Position numbers and translations under genes: made by a program
The notes under the pieces: generated by a model
Databases searched by the model: none
What the model was told of the DNA's origin: nothing
What the model saw: the letters and a program-made list of their open reading frames with translations, nothing else
From: Aquidulcibacter sp.
GTDB lineage: Bacteria; Pseudomonadota; Alphaproteobacteria; Caulobacterales; Aquidulcibacteraceae
Direction of reading: 5' to 3'
Assembly (NCBI GenBank): GCA_027532555.1
Contig: JAPZTJ010000021.1
Location: forward strand, 62,001 to 126,000
Length of the DNA: 64,000 bases
Shown: piece by piece, positions 43,768-53,747 of the stretch
Layout: each line of letters opens with the position of its first letter
Numbering within the stretch: the first letter of the stretch is position 1

Positions 43768-46116
43768 ATGAACGCCATAGCTCCTGTATCCAAGCCTTCA
43801 CTGTCGCCTAGCGAGCTTTCAGCCCTCGCCACCGTGGAAGAACGCCTTCTTTGGTTGGCGTCTTGGACCATTCATAATGCAAATCACCTGCGCCCGAATC
43901 GAGATGGACTGAAGGTCGGCGGCCATCAGGCATCGTGTGCCTCCATGACCAGTCTGATGACGGCGCTCTATTTCAAAGCCTTGCGTCCACAAGATCGAGT
44001 TGCGGTGAAACCCCATGCCAGTCCCGTCTTCCATGGCGCGCAATATTTGTTTGGCCGGCAAACCCGCGATCAATTGGAGCGTTTTCGGGGACTAGGCGGC
44101 GCGCAATCCTATCCAAGCCGGACAAAGGACAAGGACGATGTCGACTTCTCGACCGGTTCGGTTGGTCTGGGGGTTGCTGTCACGGCCTTCGCGTCGTTGG
44201 TTCAGGATTATTTGGCCGCTCGTGGACGTGTCCCCGCTGAATCCATGGGCAGGATGATCGCGCTTTTGGGCGACGCAGAGCTGGATGAGGGCAATATTTA
44301 TGAGGCCTTGATTGAGGCCTATAAGCACGATCTGCGCAACATTTGGTGGATTGTCGATTATAATCGGCAAAGTCTGGACGCCACGACCTCAGAGCGGATG
44401 TGGGATCGGTTCGACGATATATTCGAAACCGTCGGCTGGGATGTGCTGACACTCAAATACGGCAAGCGCCAGTTAGAGGCTTTTGCTAAGCCCGGCGGAC
44501 AGTCGCTTCAGGCTTGGATTGAAACATGCCCAAACGACCTCTATGCGGCGCTGAGCTATCAAGGTGGTGCTGCTTGGCGGGAACGTTTGATGCAAGATTT
44601 GCCCGCTGAAGGGCAGAACTTGATCGGCACGTACGAGGATGCAGCGCTCTCGAATTTGATGACGCAATTGGGTGGCCACTGCCTTGAGACCTTGGTGGAG
44701 GCTTTTGAGCAAGCGGCTCAAGATGATCGGCCAAAATTGTTCATTGCCTATACGGTCAAAGGTTGGCGGTTGCCATTCCAAGGTCATAAAGACAACCATT
44801 CCGGCTTGATGACTCCCAATCAGATCGATGCCCTGCGGCAGTCCATTGGCGTGCCAGAGGGGCAAGAGTGGGACGCCCTAGCCGGGCTAAGCCCAGCCCA
44901 TGAAGCAGAGGTGCGGGCCTTGATCGCACAGGCCCCATTCCAAGCTGACGTGAAGCGCCGCTTTAATCCAGCACCCGTGGCTATCCCTGCTGCGTTTGAA
45001 GTACCTGGCGGTGAGCAGCAAGCGACTCAGGCGGCATTTGGTAAAATCCTTGCCGATATCGCGAAAACCGAAAGCGACTTTGCTGCCCGCATTGTCACGA
45101 CATCGCCAGATGTGACCGTCTCCACCAATCTGGGTGGCTTTGTGAACCGACGGGGCTTGTTCTCGCGCACGGCCATCAAGGACGTGTTCAAGGATCGCAA
45201 GATCGCAAGCCCGCAAATCTGGACTGGGTCTGGGGCAGGACAGCATATAGAATTGGGCATTGCCGAGAATAACCTCTTCCTGAATTTGGCCGCTTTTGGT
45301 CTGGCGGGGGAGCATTTTGGGGAGCGTCTCTTTCCTATCGGCACGCTCTACGACCCATTCATCGCGCGGGGTCTCGATGCGTTGAATTATGCAATCTACC
45401 AAAATGCACGCTTTCTCGTGGTTTCAACTCCATCGGGACTTACGCTTGGACCCGAAGGGGGCGCACATCAATCCATCAACACGCCCTTGATCGGGATGGG
45501 CCAGCCTGGCCTAACCCATTGGGAGCCGGCCTTTGTGGACGAACTGGCCCTCTTGATGCGCCATAGTTTTGTTGACCTGCAAGAAGAGACTGGCGGGTGC
45601 CATTATTTCCGGCTGTCGACACGTCAGCTTAACCAGCCGGCTCGACCCGACAACAGCTGGCAGTCGGGGGCCTTGCAAGGTGCCTATTGGCTGATCCCCC
45701 CAAGCGCGGGGGCCGAGTTGGCTTTGGTCTATTGTGGGGCCTTGGCACCCGAGGCATTGGCCGGATTTGAAGCGCTAAAGGAAGATTATCCGGGTATGGG
45801 CGTGCTCGCGGTAACCTCACCAGACCTCTTGCATCGTGGCTGGACGGCAGCAGGGCGCGCGCGCTGGACCGGTGGACCACGCCTTGCCAGTCACATTGAG
45901 CAGCTTTTGAGCCCGCTGCATGCTCGGGCAGGACTAATCACCTTGTTGGATGGATCGCCCTCTGCCCTCTCTTGGGTTGGCTCAGTTCTTGGGCATAGGG
46001 TTCGTGCATTGGGCGTCGAGCAGTTTGGCCAAACGGGTGATTTGCCGGACCTTTATCGGACATACCGCCTCGATTGCGAGGCGATCTTGGATGCGGCCGC
46101 CGATCTCCATTTTTGA
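43768..46116 (+). CDS. AceE-like thiamine-diphosphate E1 enzyme
   Basis: 782 residues of the transketolase superfamily, arranged like the single-chain pyruvate dehydrogenase E1 (AceE) but about 100 residues shorter. The thiamine-diphosphate motif runs from MIALLGDAELDEGNIYEALI to WWIVDYNRQSLD. Early blocks LRPNRDGLKVGGHQASCASM and later IWTGSGAGQHIELGIAENNL and FLVVSTPSGLTLGPEGGAHQ fit this group. It should decarboxylate a 2-oxoacid, but no E2 or E3 gene is beside it and alphaproteobacteria normally use the two-chain PdhA/PdhB. The substrate may therefore not be pyruvate. Confidence 0.82.
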   Translation: MNAIAPVSKPSLSPSELSALATVEERLLWLASWTIHNANHLRPNRDGLKVGGHQASCASMTSLMTALYFKALRPQDRVAVKPHASPVFHGAQYLFGRQTRDQLERFRGLGGAQSYPSRTKDKDDVDFSTGSVGLGVAVTAFASLVQDYLAARGRVPAESMGRMIALLGDAELDEGNIYEALIEAYKHDLRNIWWIVDYNRQSLDATTSERMWDRFDDIFETVGWDVLTLKYGKRQLEAFAKPGGQSLQAWIETCPNDLYAALSYQGGAAWRERLMQDLPAEGQNLIGTYEDAALSNLMTQLGGHCLETLVEAFEQAAQDDRPKLFIAYTVKGWRLPFQGHKDNHSGLMTPNQIDALRQSIGVPEGQEWDALAGLSPAHEAEVRALIAQAPFQADVKRRFNPAPVAIPAAFEVPGGEQQATQAAFGKILADIAKTESDFAARIVTTSPDVTVSTNLGGFVNRRGLFSRTAIKDVFKDRKIASPQIWTGSGAGQHIELGIAENNLFLNLAAFGLAGEHFGERLFPIGTLYDPFIARGLDALNYAIYQNARFLVVSTPSGLTLGPEGGAHQSINTPLIGMGQPGLTHWEPAFVDELALLMRHSFVDLQEETGGCHYFRLSTRQLNQPARPDNSWQSGALQGAYWLIPPSAGAELALVYCGALAPEALAGFEALKEDYPGMGVLAVTSPDLLHRGWTAAGRARWTGGPRLASHIEQLLSPLHARAGLITLLDGSPSALSWVGSVLGHRVRALGVEQFGQTGDLPDLYRTYRLDCEAILDAAADLHF

Positions 46117-46172
46117 GAGGTTACTCTTAGGTAATTCCATCAAAAGGGTGAAGGTTGGAGGTATAGGCCTGC

Positions 46173-47246
46173 TTATTGGGTCTGCTTCATAGGGCGGTCG
46201 ATCTGGTCTAACAGGCTTATGAGTTTGCCGTCATTGAGGACGTTTAAATCCCCAATCCATTGCGACTGTCGCACTTGCTCAGCATAAGTTTGCAGTGCAA
46301 CGCTTAGCGCGTCAGGCGAAGCCGCATGGGCTTGCTTGACGATGGCAACCCCAGCTTCGGCTTGACCTTTATAAACATAGTCATTGAGAAACCTTATGAG
46401 CGGTGCAAAGGTTTTGGCATCTTCTGGATTAAGGGTGGCTGCTTTCATCTGAGCTAGGCGGTCTTGAGCCTCTTGATTGAGCGCTTTCGCAATATCGCCC
46501 CTTGTTCCAGTTGTCTCTGCACGCACTGTGGTTGCAAGCTCTAAGCGGGCTTCTTCGAAATCAGGCCTCAGAAGATAGGGTGATGGACTGTCTGCCGTAG
46601 TGGCCTTCATGGCCTCGATGAAAAGTCCAAAGTTCTTCCCGCGCCAAACCACAAGGATCGGAGCCAATGGTGTACCTGAAATCTCGCTTTGCCCATCAAG
46701 TGTAGCATCATCATAGGCCAGAAATGCAGCCGGATAGCGATCGGTACGATTTAAGGGGATAAAGCGCGAGGCGCTACTGCTACCCAAAGACAAACTCCCA
46801 ATGAGTTTGCCCGATGGCCCGTCAAAAACAAACCGGGTGAGACAACAATGCATGCCGCCTGACCAGCCATCTACTACAAGGTCTGGATGCCTTGTCCCTG
46901 CTGCCTGACGATCGGAGGAAGAGAGGTCAAATTGCTGGATAGGGTTGTCTGGATCGGCGGGAAGAGCATCAAGTTTGCGCACCCCGTGCCAGACAGCCAG
47001 ATTTTCCGCATCGGCATTTGTAGGGACGGCGTAAATATGAACATCACCGGACTGCCCCACCAACCGGCCTTCATAGGCAGGCTTCGGCATCAAGAGGGTT
47101 ACAATCACGCCAACGCATCCAAAAATCACCCCAATCACAGCCAATTTGACGAAAATGGGCGGGAAAGTGCCGGATGGAGGCCGGCGGCTTGGCCCTTGTT
47201 GTGGGTCGATTGGGAGAGGATCATCCATTCCGGTCATTGCCCACAT
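46173..47246 (-). CDS. Membrane-anchored hypothetical protein
   Basis: 357 residues: a short Pro-rich cytoplasmic start (DPLPIDPQQGPSRRPPSG), one membrane helix (LAVIGVIFGCVGVIVTLLMP), then a soluble, probably periplasmic domain. Recognisable stretches such as PDLVVDGWSGGMHCCLTRFV resemble a repeat-like module seen in proteins of unknown function. The C-terminal part is helical. I do not recognise a family with a known role. Three in-frame ATGs are close (47246, 47237, 47228); 47246 has GGTGAT nearby. It is divergent from gyrA. Confidence 0.72.
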   Translation of the reverse strand: MWAMTGMDDPLPIDPQQGPSRRPPSGTFPPIFVKLAVIGVIFGCVGVIVTLLMPKPAYEGRLVGQSGDVHIYAVPTNADAENLAVWHGVRKLDALPADPDNPIQQFDLSSSDRQAAGTRHPDLVVDGWSGGMHCCLTRFVFDGPSGKLIGSLSLGSSSASRFIPLNRTDRYPAAFLAYDDATLDGQSEISGTPLAPILVVWRGKNFGLFIEAMKATTADSPSPYLLRPDFEEARLELATTVRAETTGTRGDIAKALNQEAQDRLAQMKAATLNPEDAKTFAPLIRFLNDYVYKGQAEAGVAIVKQAHAASPDALSVALQTYAEQVRQSQWIGDLNVLNDGKLISLLDQIDRPMKQTQ

Positions 47247-47374
47247 CTTCTATCACCAAAAGGCGGCAAATACATGCACGAAGTTTGGACCTGCGCGCAG
47301 GCGAATGCTAGAGTAAATCGGCAAGGTTGCGTCCGAATCGCAACCATCCTGATCAGCAAAAGACGGCTTACCCC

Positions 47375-50182
47375 TTGACCGATACTCCAGAAACAGACGG
47401 CGCAGATCCGATTGAACCTAACCGCCCAGAGACAGTGATTGTCGACGTAAAGGGCATCACGCCAATTTCGATCGAGAATGAGCTCAAGTCCTCCTATCTG
47501 GACTATGCGATGAGCGTAATCGTGGCGCGGGCTCTCCCAGATGCTCGTGATGGTCTGAAGCCTGTGCACCGTCGGATTTTGTATGCGATGGGCGAGGGTG
47601 GCTACACGCCAGACAAGAAGCACGTGAAATCTTCGCGTATTGTTGGTGACGTGATGGGTAAATATCACCCCCATGGCGATAGCGCGATTTATGACGCGAT
47701 GGTTCGCATGGCACAGGACTTTTCCATGAGTCTGCCTTTGATCGACGGGCAGGGGAATTTCGGTTCAGTTGACGGCGACCCACCAGCTGCCATGCGATAC
47801 ACGGAAAGCAAGTTGGCCAAAGTCGCTATGGCTTTGTTGGACGATATTGATGAGTCCACTGTCAATTTCCAGGACAATTATGACGGCTCGGAGAGTGAGC
47901 CTGTCGTGTTGCCAGCCAAGTATCCAAACCTATTGGTCAACGGCGCTGGCGGCATTGCGGTCGGTATGGCGACCAATATTCCGCCCCATAATCTGGGCGA
48001 AATTTGCGATGCCACTTTGGCGATCTTGGATGACCCCACACTTTCGGATCAAGACTTACTCGACATCGTACCGGGCCCAGACTTCCCGACAGGTGGAGAA
48101 ATCGTCGGCCGTACGGGTGCCCGCAACGGCCTGTTGACTGGACGCGGCTCTGTTATCATGCGCGGAAAGACATCCGTTGAAAACATGCGCGGCGACCGCG
48201 AAGCGATCATTATCTCGGAAATTCCCTATCAAGTGAACAAGTCTTCGATGATTGAGCGGATTGCTGAGCTCGTTCGCGAAAAACGGGTTGAAGGTATTTC
48301 AGGCCTGCGGGACGAAAGCGACCGTCGGGGTATGCGGGTCGTCGTTGAACTCAAACGCGATGCTTCGGCGGAAGTCGTTTTGAACCAGCTCTATCGCTAC
48401 TCGCAGCTGCAAACCTCGTTTGGCGTCAATATGTTGGCGCTAGTTGGTGGCCGTCCGATTCAATTGTCTATGCGGGGCCTGATTGAAACCTTCCTGACCT
48501 TCCGGGAAGAAGTGATTGCCCGCCGTACACGGCATCGCTTGAACAAGGCCCGTGAACGCGGGCATGATTTGGTTGGTCTGGCGATTGCCGTTGCCAACAT
48601 CGATGAAGTCGTTCGCCTGATCCGGGAGTCACCTGATCCAGCCTCCGCCCGTCTGGCCTTGACCACCCGGGATTGGCCTGCCCATGATTTGGCACCCATC
48701 ATTCAATTGATTGCCGACCCCCGTTCTGTCCTGACAGAAGCTGGCACGATCCGGATGAGTGAAGACCAAGCCCGCGCTATTTTGGACTTGCGTTTGCAAC
48801 GCTTGACCGGTTTGGGTCGCGACGAATTGTCGAATGAAGTTCGTTCCTTGGCCGCCAAGATCGCCGATTTGTTGGATATCTTGCGGTCACGATCGCGCGT
48901 GATTGAGATCATTCGCACAGAGTTGACTCATGTGCGGGACACCTATGCCGTGCCACGCCGCACTGTCTTTATCGAAGCCGATCTCGATCTAGATGATGAA
49001 GACTTTATCGAGCGCGAAGACATGGTGGTGACGGTTTCGCACGCTGGCTATGTGAAACGGACGCTTCTTTCCACTTACAGGACTCAGAACCGGGGTGGAC
49101 GCGGACGCTCCGGCATGGAAACCAAAGACGAGGACTTCGTGGTCCGCCTATTTGCGGCCTCTACACATGCGCCGATCCTGTTCTTCTCATCGAAAGGCAT
49201 TGTCTATCGCGAAAAGGTTTGGCGCTTGCCCCAAGGCGATCCACGCACAAAGGGCCGCTCGATTGCCAATATTCTGCCGATCGAAAAGGACGAGAAAATC
49301 ACGACCGTGATGCCGCTGCCCGAGGATGAGGACAGCTGGGGCGCTTTGGAACTGATGTTTGCCACCCGCAAGGGTAATGTCAGACGCAATTCCTTGTCCG
49401 ATTTCCAGCGCGTGGCGCGCGGTGGCAAGATTGCAATGAAGTTTGACGATGAAGACGATCAAATCGTCGATGTGGCCATTTGTTCGGATCAGGACGACGT
49501 GCTTCTGACCACCCGACTGGGTCAGTGCATTCGCTTCCAAGCAACTGACGTTCGCGTCTTCAAAGGCCGCGATTCAACGGGCGTGCGAGGCATTACCTTA
49601 GCCGATGGTGATGAAGTGATTGCCATGTCTATCCTGCGTCATGTTGATGTGACAGCTGAAGAGCGGGCGACCTATATTAAGCAGAGCCGGTCGGTCCAAG
49701 GCGAGGAGGTCGATCCTACCGCGGCTGTCGACGTGGCTGAAGATGGGGCTGAGGGCGATATTGGGCCAGCCCAATTATCACCCGAGCGTTATGCAGAACT
49801 ATCAGCACGTGAACAATATGTGCTCGCCGTAGCTGAGGAAGGACTCGGCAAGCGGGCGTCGTCTTACGAGTATCGTGTGACCAACCGGGGCGGGAAGGGC
49901 ATTGTTGCCCATGATTTGTCTCGCCGCGGCGGTCAATTGGTTGCCGCTTTCCCGGTTGAGGAGAGTGATGAAGTCATGATGGTCACAGACGGTGGTCAAT
50001 TGATTCGGACCCGTGTAGATCAGATCCGGCGGGCCGGTCGTTCCACTCAAGGTGTAATGATCATCCGCGTTTCAGAAGGCGAGCGTGTGGTCTCGGTAGA
50101 ACGTCTGGCCGATATGGGCTCGGATGAAGCCGAAGGTCCTGCAGAGGGTACGGACACTTTACCAGCTGCCCCAAGCAGCTAA
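47375..50182 (+). CDS. gyrA: DNA gyrase subunit A
   Basis: 935 residues from a TTG at 47375 ([11 protein letters not shown]), the only start that fits family N termini; a TTG at 47327 would add 16 unrelated residues. The N-terminal block [20 protein letters not shown] is followed by the quinolone region [17 protein letters not shown], with Ser103 and Asp107 as in sensitive strains, and catalytic Tyr142 in [10 protein letters not shown]. The C-terminal beta-pinwheel has the GyrA-box equivalent QNRGGRGR and an acidic insertion around [16 protein letters not shown]. It cuts and passes DNA to introduce negative supercoils with GyrB. Confidence 0.98.
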   Translation: MTDTPETDGADPIEPNRPETVIVDVKGITPISIENELKSSYLDYAMSVIVARALPDARDGLKPVHRRILYAMGEGGYTPDKKHVKSSRIVGDVMGKYHPHGDSAIYDAMVRMAQDFSMSLPLIDGQGNFGSVDGDPPAAMRYTESKLAKVAMALLDDIDESTVNFQDNYDGSESEPVVLPAKYPNLLVNGAGGIAVGMATNIPPHNLGEICDATLAILDDPTLSDQDLLDIVPGPDFPTGGEIVGRTGARNGLLTGRGSVIMRGKTSVENMRGDREAIIISEIPYQVNKSSMIERIAELVREKRVEGISGLRDESDRRGMRVVVELKRDASAEVVLNQLYRYSQLQTSFGVNMLALVGGRPIQLSMRGLIETFLTFREEVIARRTRHRLNKARERGHDLVGLAIAVANIDEVVRLIRESPDPASARLALTTRDWPAHDLAPIIQLIADPRSVLTEAGTIRMSEDQARAILDLRLQRLTGLGRDELSNEVRSLAAKIADLLDILRSRSRVIEIIRTELTHVRDTYAVPRRTVFIEADLDLDDEDFIEREDMVVTVSHAGYVKRTLLSTYRTQNRGGRGRSGMETKDEDFVVRLFAASTHAPILFFSSKGIVYREKVWRLPQGDPRTKGRSIANILPIEKDEKITTVMPLPEDEDSWGALELMFATRKGNVRRNSLSDFQRVARGGKIAMKFDDEDDQIVDVAICSDQDDVLLTTRLGQCIRFQATDVRVFKGRDSTGVRGITLADGDEVIAMSILRHVDVTAEERATYIKQSRSVQGEEVDPTAAVDVAEDGAEGDIGPAQLSPERYAELSAREQYVLAVAEEGLGKRASSYEYRVTNRGGKGIVAHDLSRRGGQLVAAFPVEESDEVMMVTDGGQLIRTRVDQIRRAGRSTQGVMIIRVSEGERVVSVERLADMGSDEAEGPAEGTDTLPAAPSS

Positions 50183-50216
50183 AGGGTTTACCCCACGCTA
50201 TGCGGAGGAGACGTTT

Positions 50217-50702
50217 ATGCGTGTTGGTCTTTATCCAGGAACCTTTGATCCCATCACCTTAGGCCACTTAGATGTGGTGGGGCGGGCGATCAAATTGTTC
50301 GACAAGTTGGTGATTGGTGTCGCCATCAATCGGGACAAAGGGCCCGCGTTCTCGCTAGAAGAGCGTGTGGCTATGGTGGTCAAGGACACAGAGCAATTCT
50401 TGCAATATAGTGAGATTGAAGTTCGTCCCATGGAAGGACTTTTGATCAGTTTTGCTGAACAGGTCGGTGCCAGCTGCATTGTGCGTGGCCTGCGCGCCGT
50501 GTCAGACTTTGAATATGAATTTCAGATGGTTGGAATGAACCAAAAACTCAATCCACAAATCGAAACTGTGTTTTACATGGCTGACGCTCAACATCAGGCG
50601 ATTGCCTCGCGCCTTGTCAAGGAGATCGCTCGCTTAGGCGGTGATGTGACGCCCTTTGTGAGCCAGAATGTAGTTCGTGCCCTAAAGGAGAAATTTAAGT
50701 GA
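50217..50702 (+). CDS. coaD: Phosphopantetheine adenylyltransferase
   Basis: 161 residues, the usual CoaD length. YPGTFDPITLGHLDVVGRA contains the nucleotidyltransferase motif T-x-x-H-style with His17, and QHQAIASRLVKEIARLGGDV is the C-terminal ATP-binding signature. It makes dephospho-CoA from 4'-phosphopantetheine and ATP, the fourth step of CoA synthesis. ATG 50217 follows GGAGGAG; the frame continues upstream into gyrA. The stop overlaps the next gene's GTG. Confidence 0.96.
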   Translation: MRVGLYPGTFDPITLGHLDVVGRAIKLFDKLVIGVAINRDKGPAFSLEERVAMVVKDTEQFLQYSEIEVRPMEGLLISFAEQVGASCIVRGLRAVSDFEYEFQMVGMNQKLNPQIETVFYMADAQHQAIASRLVKEIARLGGDVTPFVSQNVVRALKEKFK

Positions 50703-51817
50703 GACAGCAAATTCTTGCTTTGGGTTGCTGTGGCCTCGCCCTGCTTGTTGGCCCTGCTACTTTTGCCCAGTCGAGCGGGCCTGCCTTGCGGGTTGTACCG
50801 ATGGGTGAAGCGCCACCCGCTAAGAAAGCCCCTGCAAAGAAGGCACCAACCCCTGCCGCTAAAGCGACGGCCCCGAAACCACCGGCGACTAAGGCGGCAG
50901 TTGCGACGCGTCCAGCGACGACGCCTACGGTAAGCGGAGCTGTGAAGCTGGCTGCCAAACCTGTTGCCGCTGTTTCGCCATCAGCCGCGACGGCAGTGAA
51001 GCCCGCTGCATCCGCTGCTGCTGCCCCAGCACCTGCAACAACCGCTAAAGTAGCCTTTCCGGCAGAAGATTGGCGCGTGTTGAATCCGGAAAACGCGCTT
51101 ATTTATGAGACTACAAAAGGTCGAATCATTGTGGAGCTGGCCCCTGAAATGGCACCAGGCCACGTCGCCCGTGTCAAAATGCTGGCGCGCGAAGGCTTCT
51201 ACAACGGCCTTTCGTTTCACCGCGTCGTGAGTGACTTTATGGCCCAAGGCGGCGATCCGAAGGGTGATGGCACCGGGGGCTCAGACCAACCTGATTTGCG
51301 CGGAGAATTTAACTTCCGTCGCGGTGCTGTGTCTAACTTTGTTCGTGCGGTAGATCGTGGTGGGGCTACAATTGGCTGGATGGGCACAATTCCTGTCACC
51401 TCTCAAACAGATCTATTGATGGAGCGGACCTCTGACAAAAAGGTTGCAGCGTGGGGTAATCATTGTTTGGGCGTCGCCAGCATGGCGCGTGGCAATGACG
51501 AGAATTCCGCTAACAGCCAATTCTTCTTGATGCGGGCTGCTTATCCGACATTGGATCGTCGCTATTCGATTTGGGGTCGCGCTGTTGTTGGGACAGATGT
51601 TATTCGGGCCTTTAAAGTAGGTGAGCCCGTTGTTGATCCAGACAAAATGATTTCCGTGCGGGTTCTGGCGGATGTTCCAGAGGCGGATCGTCCAACGGTC
51701 ATGGTTCAGCGCACCGATGGGCCCAGCTTCCAAGCCAAGCTCAAAGCCACATTAGAGCAACGCGGCGCAGCCTTTTCCAACTGTGATCTCGCTCCAGAAG
51801 GCCGGATTGCCCGTTAA
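50699..51817 (+). CDS. Exported cyclophilin-type peptidyl-prolyl isomerase with Ala/Pro/Lys-rich leader
   Basis: 372 residues from GTG 50699, which overlaps the coaD stop (GTGA) and has GGAG nine bases upstream. A signal peptide (MRQQILALGCCGLALLVGPA, then TFAQ) is followed by about 90 residues rich in Ala, Pro and Lys (KKAPAKKAPTPAAKATAPKP), then a cyclophilin domain: MLAREGFYNGLSFHRVVSDF, MAQGGDPKGDGTGG and NSANSQFFLMRAAYPTLDRR. About 45 residues are inserted in the domain after GEFN compared with the next gene's product. It should catalyse proline isomerisation in the periplasm; the basic leader may hold it to the envelope or to peptidoglycan. Confidence 0.9.
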   Translation: MRQQILALGCCGLALLVGPATFAQSSGPALRVVPMGEAPPAKKAPAKKAPTPAAKATAPKPPATKAAVATRPATTPTVSGAVKLAAKPVAAVSPSAATAVKPAASAAAAPAPATTAKVAFPAEDWRVLNPENALIYETTKGRIIVELAPEMAPGHVARVKMLAREGFYNGLSFHRVVSDFMAQGGDPKGDGTGGSDQPDLRGEFNFRRGAVSNFVRAVDRGGATIGWMGTIPVTSQTDLLMERTSDKKVAAWGNHCLGVASMARGNDENSANSQFFLMRAAYPTLDRRYSIWGRAVVGTDVIRAFKVGEPVVDPDKMISVRVLADVPEADRPTVMVQRTDGPSFQAKLKATLEQRGAAFSNCDLAPEGRIAR

Positions 51818-51907
51818 ACCAGAAGGTGATTGCTGACATCAATTAGCGGCCAGGGCTTTGCCGCGCGTACATCTGCGTCTAGGACGCCTTGCGACATGGA
51901 GATTATT

Positions 51908-52378
51908 ATGAGCCAAGACCTCGAAAACACCCTTATTGTAGAACTCAGCACCGGCACGGTTACAATTGACCTGCGTCCAGATTTGGCCCCTGGCCATGTG
52001 GAGCGCATCAAAGAATTGGCACGTGAAGGCTTTTATGATGGGATTGTGTTCCATCGCGTGATCGATGGCTTCATGGCCCAAGGTGGCTGCCCCAATGGCA
52101 GCGGCATGGGTGGCTCAAAGAAACCTGACCTTAAAGCTGAGTTCAATGCAGAGCCACATGTTGAAGGTGTCTGCTCGATGGCGCGCACCAATGCACCGCA
52201 CTCGGCCAATAGCCAGTTTTTCATCTGCTTGGATGATGCCACCTTCCTTGACCGCCAATATACGGTTTGGGGCAAGGTTGCTTCGGGCATGGAAGCGGTT
52301 CACGCTTTGCCAAAGGGTGAGCCACCACGCGCGCCCGGCAAGATCGTCTCGATGAAAGTCGCAGCAGACGTCGCCTAA
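51908..52378 (+). CDS. ppiB: Cytoplasmic cyclophilin-type peptidyl-prolyl isomerase
   Basis: 156 residues with no signal peptide. The compact bacterial cyclophilin B type is clear: ELAREGFYDGIVFHRVIDGF, MAQGGCPNGSGMGGS, VCSMARTNAPHSANSQFFI and LDRQYTVWGKV, including the catalytic Arg after FH and the Phe/Gln of SQFF. It speeds folding of proline-containing proteins in the cytoplasm. GGAG six bases before ATG 51908 sets the start. It resembles the previous gene's domain, so the pair probably arose by duplication. Confidence 0.94.
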   Translation: MSQDLENTLIVELSTGTVTIDLRPDLAPGHVERIKELAREGFYDGIVFHRVIDGFMAQGGCPNGSGMGGSKKPDLKAEFNAEPHVEGVCSMARTNAPHSANSQFFICLDDATFLDRQYTVWGKVASGMEAVHALPKGEPPRAPGKIVSMKVAADVA

Positions 52379-52682
52379 GCGAACCCACGATTGGTCTAAC
52401 GGTGCAGCGTCTGCTGGACCGTTAGACGTCGACTTCTGACCGCGGCCCAAACCTGCTACACCCATGGCTGCCGCATAATCTGTGCACTTACCCCCCGTTC
52501 GGAACTCGTGTGATCCGGGGGGGCTGGCCACCGCTTCACTGAAAAAGCCGGGGTGGGCGATGGCAACTCACTTTCTGTTAGTCAACGAAATCTGACCCAA
52601 TTGGACCTATTTGGTCCATTGACGACAGACGTAGTGGTCGGATGAGTGGTTTGCCGCCTCAGGCAGGCCGTTGAGGACGAAA
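52379..52682 (+). other. Structured 304-bp intergenic region before queA
   Basis: No gene is visible. Three inverted repeats follow one another. First: GTCTAACGGT/ACCGTTAGAC (52394-52403 with 52418-52427), with inner CAGC/GCTG after one mismatch, probably the end of the ppiB transcript. Second: CCCCCCG/CGGGGGG (52491-52497 with 52516-52522). Third: TGGACC/GGTCCA (52602-52607 with 52613-52618), close to a TTGACG element. The middle may belong to a small RNA or a long leader; I match it to no known RNA family. Confidence 0.5.
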
Positions 52683-53747
52683 ATGCAACTGTCTGAGTTT
52701 GACTTTGACCTTCCTGAAGATTTGATCGCTTTGCGGCCAGCCGTTCCGCGCGACAAAGCGCGCCTTTTGGTGTCTAAGCCTAACCATGGCATTGAGGACG
52801 CAATCGTTTCGGCTTTGCCGACCTATTTGCGTTCTGGCGACGTCCTGATTTTCAACGATACGCGCACCTTGGCGGCCTCCTTAAGGGCTACCCGGGCTCA
52901 ACGTGGACCAGTTGGTGGGCCGGTTTCGGTTGATATCAATCTGCATCAACGTGTCGATGGCGCAAGATGGAAAGCTTTCGTGCGCCCGGCAAAGCGTGTC
53001 GCTCTAGGCGATGTCTTGATATTCCATGATGATTTCCAAGCCGAGGTGTCTGGGCTTGGCGAAGCCGGCGAAGTTACGCTCACGTTTTCAAAATCAGGGG
53101 TGGATCTCGACCAAGCCATTGCAAAATTTGGTTCCATGCCTTTGCCGCCCTATATTGCGCGCAAGCGTGCCGTCGATGCCCAAGACGCGCAGGATTATCA
53201 GACGGTCTATGCTCGTGCTGAAGGCTCTGTGGCTACGCCAACTGCGGGGCTACACTTTACCCCCAATCTTCTGAAGTCCTTGGATGAAGCCGGGATTGAG
53301 AGTCATTGGGTGACTTTGCATGTCGGGGCAGGGACTTTCTTGCCGGTAAAGGTCGACAACATCCAAGATCATGTGATGCATTCAGAGACTTATGAAGTCA
53401 GCGCGCAGACGGCGGTGGCAGTGGCGCGCGCCAAGGCAGAAGGTCGGCGTGTGATTGCTGTTGGTACAACAAGCTTGCGGACGCTTGAATCCATTGTCGA
53501 TCAAGATGGCCAGATCACCTATGGCGGTGGCGATACCTCTATTTTCATTACGCCGGGTTATCGTTTCAAGGTGGTTGATGGGCTGATCACCAATTTTCAC
53601 TTGCCAAAATCGACGCTTTTAATGTTGGTCGGTGCTTTGATTGGGATGGAAGCTTTGCGTGACGTTTATCGCCATGCCATTGACGCCCGCTACCGCTTTT
53701 ATTCTTATGGCGACGCGAGTTTGCTTTGGAAAGCACCCACTTCATGA
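52683..53747 (+). CDS. queA: S-adenosylmethionine:tRNA ribosyltransferase-isomerase
   Basis: 354 residues, typical length. QueA signatures are present: [20 protein letters not shown] at the N terminus, [33 protein letters not shown], and the C-terminal [19 protein letters not shown] and [13 protein letters not shown]. It moves the ribosyl part of SAM onto preQ1 in tRNA, giving epoxyqueuosine. ATG 52683 follows GAGG. Its stop overlaps the tgt start (ATGA), so both steps on the same tRNA are co-translated. Confidence 0.97.
   Translation: MQLSEFDFDLPEDLIALRPAVPRDKARLLVSKPNHGIEDAIVSALPTYLRSGDVLIFNDTRTLAASLRATRAQRGPVGGPVSVDINLHQRVDGARWKAFVRPAKRVALGDVLIFHDDFQAEVSGLGEAGEVTLTFSKSGVDLDQAIAKFGSMPLPPYIARKRAVDAQDAQDYQTVYARAEGSVATPTAGLHFTPNLLKSLDEAGIESHWVTLHVGAGTFLPVKVDNIQDHVMHSETYEVSAQTAVAVARAKAEGRRVIAVGTTSLRTLESIVDQDGQITYGGGDTSIFITPGYRFKVVDGLITNFHLPKSTLLMLVGALIGMEALRDVYRHAIDARYRFYSYGDASLLWKAPTS

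Noticed and set aside
47103..47520. Overlapping frames at the gyrA start, both strands
   Set aside because: GyrA N-terminal homology begins at TTG 47375, and frames reading across it have no recognisable product.
52379..52682. preQ1 riboswitch before queA
   Set aside because: No small hairpin with an A-rich tail of the known preQ1 type could be matched by eye; kept only as a structured region.
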